A stretch of 64,000 nucleotides of DNA. Origin: Betaproteobacteria bacterium UBA2592. GTDB taxonomy: Bacteria; Pseudomonadota; Gammaproteobacteria; Burkholderiales; Rhodocyclaceae. Where the stretch lies: positions 15,809 to 79,808 of the forward strand of contig DDKS01000037.1 of NCBI GenBank assembly GCA_002340095.1, in the 5' to 3' direction. Made by a program: the position numbers and the translations under genes. The notes under the pieces are model-generated. The model was given only the letters and a program-made list of their open reading frames with translations, did not search any database and had not been told where the DNA came from. This document shows positions 55,351 to 64,000 of this stretch, piece after piece; positions within the stretch are counted from its first letter, which is position 1, and every line of letters starts with the position of its first letter.

Positions 55351-56700
55351 TCACAGGGGCTGCAACTCCAGATCCACCGACCCCGTCGGAGGCGAGCCGC
55401 TGCCCTTGGTGGCCGGCTGTCCCTGGCGGGCGAGGAGCTTGTTGGCCTGGCGCAGGCGGTCGATCACCTTGGTCGTCAGCGCCTTCTGCATGCGCTCTTG
55501 CAGTTCCTCGGAGGACAGGGCCAGGGCAGGACCGCTGATCTCCAGAAACAGGCAAGGCTCCAGGGTCACCACCGTGCCATGGCGCCTGCCATCCGCCGCA
55601 TGCAGATAAGCCATTTCCCCCACCACCTCCCCGGCATCGAGCCGGGTCAGCACCCGCCCCTCCAGAGAAACCTCGACGCAGCCCTGGACCAGGATGCCGA
55701 AGCGGCGGTCCGTCTCTCCTTCGGAAAAGAGGGTCACATTCCGATCCACCTGCCGCCACACTGCGGAACGCAGAATTTCCCACAGCTCCACGTTTTCGAA
55801 TTCGAGGAAGAATTCGAGCTTGCGCAGCATCTCGAAATAGCGGGTATCCGCAGCTTCCGGCTCGTCGTCGGTGACGATCTGGTAGCGCACGGTGGACAGA
55901 TCCTTGGCAAACTCGGCCCCGTTCCTGTAGCGGCTGTAGAGATCTTTCTCCAGCGCCTTCTTGATGATGGCATCGAGGCCATCGGGCAGGTTGGGATTGA
56001 GGTGGGAAATCAGCGGCGCCTCCATGTTGACGATCTTGTAAGTGAGGGTGGCCGGATTCTTCGCCCGGAACGGCAGGCGTCCCGTCAGCATCTGGAACAG
56101 GACCACCCCCAGGGAATACAGATCGGTCTTCTGGTTGAGGGGATAGCCCTTGATCTGCTCCGGCGACATGTAGGCGGGCGACCCCACCCCCATGATGAAG
56201 GTGGAATCCCGATCCATATCCTTGTGGATGTTGAGGGCCAGGCCGAAATCGGCAATCTTGGGGTTATCGTCCCGGTCGAGCAGGATGTTGGCCGGCTTGA
56301 TGTCCCGGTGAATGACCCCCTGCCGGTAAGCGTGGTCCAGGGCCAGGCAACACTTGAAAATGATGCCGATCACCCGGTGCAGGGGCAGCAGACGATCGAT
56401 GCGGCAGAAATCCTCGAGGGAGACGCCATCCACGTATTCCATGGCGATGTAAGCCTGGTCATCCTCCACCACTGCATCGAACACCTTGACGATGTTGGGG
56501 TGATCCAGGCGACGGGCAATGCTCAACTCGGTCTGAAAGAGCTTGCGCAGGCGGCGGGACATGGCCGCGTTGTCCCGCTCGAAGCGTACCAGTTTGATGG
56601 CCACCTGGCGCTGCGAGTCCGGGTCCTGGCACAGATAGACCACGGCCGTGGCCCCCTTTCCCAGCTCCCGGATCACCCGGTATTTTCCTATGCTTTCCAT
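55351..56700 (-). CDS. Ser/Thr protein kinase fused to a cyclic-nucleotide-binding-like domain
   Basis: 449 residues. Eukaryotic-type kinase (1-275): glycine loop GKGATAVVY, K36, E58, HRD at 131-133 with N138, DFG at 151-153, and SPEQIKG in the activation segment, so catalysis should be intact. After a helical linker, residues about 300-420 resemble a Crp/cNMP-binding fold with GEVVGEMAYLHAADGRRHGT near 358-376. No membrane anchor or DNA-binding helix. The nucleotide-binding Arg is ambiguous, so it may not bind cAMP. Monocistronic and convergent with the heme chemoreceptor. Confidence 0.82.
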   Translation of the reverse strand: MESIGKYRVIRELGKGATAVVYLCQDPDSQRQVAIKLVRFERDNAAMSRRLRKLFQTELSIARRLDHPNIVKVFDAVVEDDQAYIAMEYVDGVSLEDFCRIDRLLPLHRVIGIIFKCCLALDHAYRQGVIHRDIKPANILLDRDDNPKIADFGLALNIHKDMDRDSTFIMGVGSPAYMSPEQIKGYPLNQKTDLYSLGVVLFQMLTGRLPFRAKNPATLTYKIVNMEAPLISHLNPNLPDGLDAIIKKALEKDLYSRYRNGAEFAKDLSTVRYQIVTDDEPEAADTRYFEMLRKLEFFLEFENVELWEILRSAVWRQVDRNVTLFSEGETDRRFGILVQGCVEVSLEGRVLTRLDAGEVVGEMAYLHAADGRRHGTVVTLEPCLFLEISGPALALSSEELQERMQKALTTKVIDRLRQANKLLARQGQPATKGSGSPPTGSVDLELQPL

Positions 56701-56760
56701 GCTGCTCCAGCCTCTACCATCCCACGATGCTAGCAGGAATCAACGAAATTAAAAAAAGGG

Positions 56761-56788
56761 CTTGAAAACCGGATTTCCGCCCCCATTG
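56761..56788 (+). promoter_or_regulatory. Sigma-32 (RpoH) promoter of grpE-dnaK-dnaJ
   Basis: CTTGAAA (56761-56767), 13-base spacer, CCCCATTG (56781-56788), all consensus except the last base. About 25 bases before the grpE ATG. Same architecture as at htpG. Confidence 0.85.
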
Positions 56789-56814
56789 AAGGAAAGTTAC
56801 CCGGAGACAGAACC

Positions 56815-57363
56815 ATGACTGAAGCAACCCAAGCCCCCCCGGAAAATCAACCGGAACCCCAGAACGAGATCCCTGCCACCCCTCCCCATACCGACACCCT
56901 GCCCAGCCTGGAAGAGCAGTTGCGCGAGATGGAGCTGAAGGTGGCCGAGCATCACGATGCCTGGCTGCGCGCCAAGGCCGAGACCGAGAACGTGCGGCGC
57001 CGCGCCCAGGAAGACATCGCCAAGGCGCACAAGTTCGGCATTGAAAAATTCGCAGGCGAGCTGCTGCCCGTCAAGGACAGCCTCGAAGCCGCCCTGGCCA
57101 GCGAAAAGCAGACGGTGGAAGACCTGCGTAGCGGCGTTGAACTGACCTTGAAGCAGTTGGTGGCCGCCTTCGAGAAATCCTCCCTCAAGGAAATCAACCC
57201 GGTCGGAGAAAAGTTCGACCCCAACCGGCATCAAGCCATGGGCATGGTGGAATCCGAGCAGGAAGCCAACACCGTGGTGCATGTGCTGCAAAAAGGCTAC
57301 CTGATTGCCGAACGGGTGCTGCGCCCTGCGCTGGTCATGGTGGCCAAGGGCAAGGACACCTGA
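56815..57363 (+). CDS. grpE: Nucleotide exchange factor GrpE
   Basis: 182 residues. Releases ADP from DnaK. Long N-terminal helix (LEEQLREMELKVAEHHDAWLRAKAETENVRRR in overlapping pieces) and C-terminal beta wing with VGEKFDPNRHQAMGMVE and GYLIAERVLRPALVMVA. First gene of the dnaK operon behind a sigma-32 promoter. Confidence 0.97.
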   Translation: MTEATQAPPENQPEPQNEIPATPPHTDTLPSLEEQLREMELKVAEHHDAWLRAKAETENVRRRAQEDIAKAHKFGIEKFAGELLPVKDSLEAALASEKQTVEDLRSGVELTLKQLVAAFEKSSLKEINPVGEKFDPNRHQAMGMVESEQEANTVVHVLQKGYLIAERVLRPALVMVAKGKDT

Positions 57364-57424
57364 GCGCTCTATTGAAATCCGCCGGCAAGCCCCTACTTAC
57401 CGGTCAGGAAACTCTATTGAACCC

Positions 57425-57446
57425 GTGCCGGACACAGTTCCGGCAC
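57425..57446. other. Hairpin between grpE and dnaK
   Basis: Perfect eight-base stem GTGCCGGA / TCCGGCAC with a six-base loop, 20 bases before the dnaK start. Not followed by a T-run, so more likely an RNA processing or stability element than a terminator. Confidence 0.35.
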
Positions 57447-57466
57447 CCTCTGGAAAGGAATTGAAG

Positions 57467-59392
<1,926 letters not shown>

Positions 59393-59409
59393 TTGCCTGA
59401 CCCCGACCC

Positions 59410-59453
59410 GGCGCCGAGCCTTCCGGACCCCTCCGGCGGCGCTCGGCGCCTTT
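59410..59453 (+). other. Strong hairpin between dnaK and dnaJ
   Basis: GGCGCCGAGC (59410-59419) pairs with GCTCGGCGCC (59441-59450); the loop contains a smaller CCGGA/TCCGG stem. Followed by TTTGT only. May partly terminate transcription, lowering dnaJ relative to dnaK, or stabilise the dnaK mRNA 3' end. Confidence 0.5.
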
Positions 59454-59474
59454 GTCACATAGACGGGACAAGAC

Positions 59475-60599
<1,125 letters not shown>

Positions 60600-60604
60600 A
60601 CCCG

Positions 60605-60624
60605 GGGGCGGGGCAACCCGCCCC
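60605..60624 (+). terminator. Weak terminator-like hairpin after dnaJ
   Basis: GGGGCGGG / CCCGCCCC with loop GCAA (60605-60624), but no T-run follows, so termination would be factor-dependent or inefficient. Confidence 0.35.
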
Positions 60625-60718
60625 ATCCACCAGGCAGGGAAAGTTTTCCGGTCTTGCTCATGCCCGGCCCGGGGCTGTTAGAATTTTGGGATAAATCACC
60701 GCATAACAGGAGCAAGGG

Positions 60719-61861
60719 ATGATTTTCTGGAAACGTATCGCAGCCACCTGCCTGCTGGCCTGGTCCACCCTGGTGGCAGCCGAACCGGGAGTCACCGACT
60801 CCAGCATCACCCTGGGCATGTCCGCCCCCTTGAGCGGCCCCAATGGTGCCTATGGCATCGAGATGCGCGACGTGATCAGTGCCTATTTCGCCCAGATCAA
60901 CAAGAATGGGGGCATTCACGGTCGCCAGCTCAAGCTCGAAGCCCTCGACGATGGTTACGAAACCGACAGGACCGTCGCCAACACCCGCACCCTGATCAAC
61001 GAGAAGCAGGCTTTCGCCCTGCTCGGCTACTACGGCTCCAGCCCCACCACCCAGGCCATGAACGACGTCTTCGGTCCTGCCAGGGTCCCTCTGGTGGGCA
61101 CCATCTCCGGCGCTGACACCCTGCGGGAAAATCCCTCGACCAACCCCAACAACCGCTACATGTTCAACGTGCGGGCCAGCTACGCCAACGAAACGGATGT
61201 GATCGTCAGCCAGTTGGTCTCCCTGGGCCTGAAAAACATCGCCGTGTTCTACCAGAACGACGGCTACGGCAAGTCGGGCCTGGACGGAGTCACCGCCGCC
61301 CTGAAGAAGTTCGACCTGGCCCCCTCCGCCGTGGGCACCGTGGAACGCAACTCCCTGGACGTGGCCAAGGCCGTCCAGGCCATCTCCAAGGTCACACCCC
61401 AGGCCGTGGTGATGATCACCCTCTACAAACCTACCGCCGCCTTCGTCCGCCAGATGAAGAAGAATGGCCAGAACCCGATGTTCATGACCGTCTCCCCGGT
61501 CGGTGCCGAACAGCTGGTCGGAGAACTGGGCGATGAGGCCCGCGGCATCGGGATCTCCCAGGTGATGCCCTATCCCTGGAACGACACCACCCCCGCCGTG
61601 CGGGAATACCAGCGCCTGCTGGGCAGGAGCGGCAAGTATTCCTACTACGGCATCGAAGGCTATCTGACGGCCAAGGTGATGGTGGAGGGCCTGCGCCGGG
61701 CCGGCCGCGACCTGACTCGGGAAAAGCTGGTCACCGCCCTCGAATCCATGAACCAGTACGACCTGGGCGGCTTCCGGGTCAGCTACGGACCGGAAAACCG
61801 CAGCGGCTCCCGCTTCGTGGAGCTGACGGTGATCGGCAGCGGCGGCAAGATCCTGCGCTGA
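60719..61861 (+). CDS. Leu/Ile/Val-type ABC transporter substrate-binding protein (orphan)
   Basis: 380 residues. Periplasmic binding protein family I (Peripla_BP_6). Signal peptide at residues 1-21 (WSTLVAAEP cleavage). Typical features: ITLGMSAPLSGPNGAYG, the ALLGYYGSSPT ligand loop, and VAVFYQNDGYGKSG-like middle. No permease or ATPase genes are adjacent, so the ligand is unknown. ATG 60719 follows AGGAGC. Confidence 0.88.
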   Translation: MIFWKRIAATCLLAWSTLVAAEPGVTDSSITLGMSAPLSGPNGAYGIEMRDVISAYFAQINKNGGIHGRQLKLEALDDGYETDRTVANTRTLINEKQAFALLGYYGSSPTTQAMNDVFGPARVPLVGTISGADTLRENPSTNPNNRYMFNVRASYANETDVIVSQLVSLGLKNIAVFYQNDGYGKSGLDGVTAALKKFDLAPSAVGTVERNSLDVAKAVQAISKVTPQAVVMITLYKPTAAFVRQMKKNGQNPMFMTVSPVGAEQLVGELGDEARGIGISQVMPYPWNDTTPAVREYQRLLGRSGKYSYYGIEGYLTAKVMVEGLRRAGRDLTREKLVTALESMNQYDLGGFRVSYGPENRSGSRFVELTVIGSGGKILR

Positions 61862-61890
61862 CCCCCTTCGCCTCACTGAAAGAAAGCAGA

Positions 61891-61913
61891 ACGGCCCGCC
61901 ACATGCGGGCCGT
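61891..61913. terminator. Hairpin between binding-protein gene and cysS
   Basis: Nine-base stem ACGGCCCGC / GCGGGCCGT (61891-61899 and 61905-61913). Short T-rich tails on both sides (TTTGCATT on plus, TTCTGCTTTC on minus) make it a plausible bidirectional terminator for the two convergent genes. Confidence 0.6.
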
Positions 61914-61972
61914 TTGCATTGCCAGGATGTCGGCCTGGAGTCGGGAAATGCCGCGCCCCTGCCCCACAGGCA

Positions 61973-63352
61973 TTAGGCCCGGCGCCAGGTCGTGCCCTGG
62001 GGGCCATCCTCCAACAGGATGCCCGCCGCCTTCAGCTGCTCCCGCACCCGGTCCGCCTCGGCAAAATCGCGCGCCTGCTTGGCGGCCAACCGGCGGGCGA
62101 TCAGGGCCTCGATCTCGGCCTCGGGCATACCGCCCTCACCCACGGGAGCGCGCAGGTAGGCCACCGGATCGCGCTCGAGCAGCCCCAGCACCCGCCCCAG
62201 ATCCCGGAGCAGGGCGGCAAGGCCGGCATCTCCCTGGCGCCGGGTTTCCTGGGCCAGTTCGAACAGCACGGCAATGGCGCCATGGCTATCGAAATCATCA
62301 TCCATGGCAGCCTTGAAGCGGGCGGCAAAGGGCTGGTTCCAGTCGATGCCAGCCTCGGCGCCGGGTGCCGGGGGAACGTCCCTCAGGGTGAAATAGAGGG
62401 TATCCAGGCTGGCCCGGGCGTCGTTCAGATGGGCGTCGGAATAGTTGAGCGGGCTGCGGTAATGGGCCCGCAGGATGAAGAAACGCACGACTTCAGGGTC
62501 GTACTGCCTGAGTACATCGCGGATGGTGAAGAAATTGCCCAGGGACTTGGACATCTTCTCGTTGTCCACCCGCACGAAACCGTTGTGCATCCAGTAATTG
62601 ACGAAGGTGCCCCCATGCGCCCCCTCGGACTGGGCGATCTCGTTCTCGTGGTGGGGGAACTGCAGGTCCTGCCCTCCCCCGTGGATGTCGAAGTGATGGC
62701 CCAGCAGTTGGGAGCTCATGGCGGAACATTCGATGTGCCAGCCCGGACGCCCCTCACCCCAGGGAGAAGGCCAGGCGGGTTCACCCGGTTTGGCATGTTT
62801 CCAGAGCACGAAATCGAGCGGGTCCTGCTTGGCCGAGTCCACCTCGACCCGCTCGCCGGCCCGCAAATCGTCCAGGGACTTGCCGGACAGCTTGCCGTAG
62901 CCCTCGAACTTGCGCACCGAGTAATTCACGTCGCCATCCGCCGCCTGGTAGGCAAGGCCGCGCGCCTCCAGCAGCCGGATCAGCTCCTGCATCTGGGGCA
63001 CGAATTCGGTGGCCCGGGGCTCGTGATCGGGCGGCAGCACTCCCAGAGCCGCCGCATCCTCATGCATGGCGGCAATGAAACGGCCGGTCAGCGCTTCGAT
63101 GGACTCCCCGTTCTCGGCCGCCCGACGGATGATCTTGTCGTCGATATCGGTGATGTTGCGCACATAGGTCACCTCGTAGCCACTCGCCTTGAGCCACCGG
63201 TAAACCACATCGAAGGCGACCATGACCCGGGCATGTCCCAGGTGACAGTAGTCATAAACCGTCATGCCGCAGACATACATCCTGACCTTGCCCGGCTCGA
63301 TGGGCGTGAAAACCTGCTTTTCCCGCTTCAGGGAGTTGTAGATGGTGAGCAT
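61973..63352 (-). CDS. cysS: Cysteinyl-tRNA synthetase
   Basis: 459 residues. Class I aminoacyl-tRNA synthetase. Zinc ligand Cys in MYVCGMTVYD, HIGH-like CHLGHARVM, WHIECSAMS, and KMSKSLGNF motif. Start ATG 63352 gives the normal N-terminus MLTIYNSL; the longer frame to 63454 is not homologous. Confidence 0.97.
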   Translation of the reverse strand: MLTIYNSLKREKQVFTPIEPGKVRMYVCGMTVYDYCHLGHARVMVAFDVVYRWLKASGYEVTYVRNITDIDDKIIRRAAENGESIEALTGRFIAAMHEDAAALGVLPPDHEPRATEFVPQMQELIRLLEARGLAYQAADGDVNYSVRKFEGYGKLSGKSLDDLRAGERVEVDSAKQDPLDFVLWKHAKPGEPAWPSPWGEGRPGWHIECSAMSSQLLGHHFDIHGGGQDLQFPHHENEIAQSEGAHGGTFVNYWMHNGFVRVDNEKMSKSLGNFFTIRDVLRQYDPEVVRFFILRAHYRSPLNYSDAHLNDARASLDTLYFTLRDVPPAPGAEAGIDWNQPFAARFKAAMDDDFDSHGAIAVLFELAQETRRQGDAGLAALLRDLGRVLGLLERDPVAYLRAPVGEGGMPEAEIEALIARRLAAKQARDFAEADRVREQLKAAGILLEDGPQGTTWRRA

Positions 63353-63401
63353 AGGAATCTGGGGAAAATCGCCGACCGGAACACGGGGCCGGCGCCAAAT
63401 T

Positions 63402-63431
63402 TTGAGAGAAAGAAATAAATGTTGGTAGAAT
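63402..63431 (+). promoter_or_regulatory. Sigma-70 promoter of the TPR gene
   Basis: TTGAGA (63402-63407), 18-base spacer, TAGAAT (63426-63431), about 38 bases upstream of the ATG at 63470. Confidence 0.55.
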
Positions 63432-63469
63432 CCGCCGTTCGGAATTCTCATCAAAGTATAGCACTAGCC

Positions 63470-64000
63470 ATGGCCTCCTCAGATCGCTTCCACCTGCGTC
63501 ACACCCTGCTGGCCCTGTGTCTGGGTGCCACCCTCAGTGCAGCCGTGCCAGCCTTCGCCGACAACCTGTCCGAAGTGCAGCGGCTGATACGGCAAGCCCA
63601 GTACCCCCAGGCCCTGGAGAAGGTGGATGCCTATCTCTCCTCCCGGCCGAAGGACGCCCAGGGCCGCTTCCTCAAAGGACTGATCCTCACCGAGATGAAC
63701 CGCCCCGGCGATGCCATTGCGCTGTTTACCAAACTCACCGAGGACTATCCGGAACTGCCCGAGCCCTACAACAACCTGGCAGTTCTGTACGCCCAGCAGA
63801 AGCAGTACGACCGGGCTCGCACCGCCCTGGAAATGGCAATCCGCACCCATCCCTCCTACGCCATCGCCTACGAGAACCTGGGCGACGTGTACGCCAAGCT
63901 CGCCAGCCAGGCCTACGACAAGGCCCTGCAACTGGATTCCTCCAATGCGGCGGCGCAAAACAAGCTGGCTCAGATCCGCGATCTGGTCAGCACCCCGGGC
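63470..64000 (+). CDS. Exported TPR-repeat protein (3' end beyond window)
   Basis: 177 codons are present, open to the last base of the window, so the stop is missing. Signal peptide (hydrophobic LLALCLGATLSAA, cleavage near AFA-D, residue 31). Residues about 35-170 form tetratricopeptide repeats: AQYPQALEKVDAYLSSRPKD, ILTEMNRPGDAIALF, LPEPYNNLAVLYAQQKQYDRA, and AIAYENLGDVYAKLA. TPRs mediate protein contacts in envelope complexes; exact role unknown. Divergent to cysS. Confidence 0.7.
   Translation, partial: MASSDRFHLRHTLLALCLGATLSAAVPAFADNLSEVQRLIRQAQYPQALEKVDAYLSSRPKDAQGRFLKGLILTEMNRPGDAIALFTKLTEDYPELPEPYNNLAVLYAQQKQYDRARTALEMAIRTHPSYAIAYENLGDVYAKLASQAYDKALQLDSSNAAAQNKLAQIRDLVSTPG

Overview
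The window is a contiguous piece of a GC-rich betaproteobacterial chromosome. Gene content and order suggest the Rhodocyclales (an Azospira/Dechlorosoma-like organism), but the genus is an inference. The main pointers are tpiA-secG-tRNA-Leu directly upstream of a 14-gene nuo operon, the carAB-greA / yhbY / rlmE-ftsH-folP-glmM run, divergent bamE and fur, and small families common in this class (DUF1841, DUF4149, YhbY). Coding density is high. I see no insertion sequence, prophage, CRISPR array or rRNA operon.

Layout: 1-2.2 kb holds a FIST-domain protein, a DUF1841 protein and a Tat-exported FecR-domain protein. 2.2-8.7 kb (mostly minus strand) holds a stand-alone di-iron beta-lactamase-fold protein, an orphan GspE/PilB-type ATPase, a DNA-deoxyinosine glycosylase, htpG with a sigma-32 promoter, and greB with a small unknown partner. 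8.8-11.5 kb holds a DUF465 protein, a PiT phosphate permease with its DUF47 partner, and a Nudix ADP-ribose pyrophosphatase. 11.5-26.0 kb is the complete nuoA-N operon (minus strand), preceded by tRNA-Leu(GAG), secG and tpiA, with a strong sigma-70-like promoter before tpiA. 27.4-31.2 kb is pstSCAB without phoU.

31.3-42 kb carries glmM, folP, ftsH, rlmE, yhbY, a DUF4149 membrane protein, greA and carB-carA. 42-50 kb carries a large hybrid sensor kinase, dapB, bamE, fur, an HExxH putative metalloprotease, recN and nadK. From 49.8 kb the plus strand has hrcA-hemH, trxC, an acidic calcium-binding-like protein behind a sigma-28-like promoter, and a chemoreceptor with a c-type heme motif. A convergent Ser/Thr kinase fused to a cyclic-nucleotide-binding-like domain follows. 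The end of the window holds sigma-32-driven grpE-dnaK-dnaJ, an orphan amino-acid-type binding protein, cysS, and a TPR protein cut by the window end.

Most of the window is housekeeping: respiration, phosphate uptake, pyrimidine/arginine, lysine, folate and cell-wall precursors, proteostasis, and NAD/heme metabolism. The least ordinary material is at 52.5-56.7 kb (sigma-28-like promoter, EF-hand-like protein, heme chemoreceptor, kinase-cNMP fusion), which could be a small redox-sensing/signalling module. Two genes (yhbY and the hybrid kinase) are interrupted by single-base frameshifts in homopolymers, and a third weaker case lies at 5.5 kb. These could be sequencing errors or real switches and should be checked before functions are assigned.
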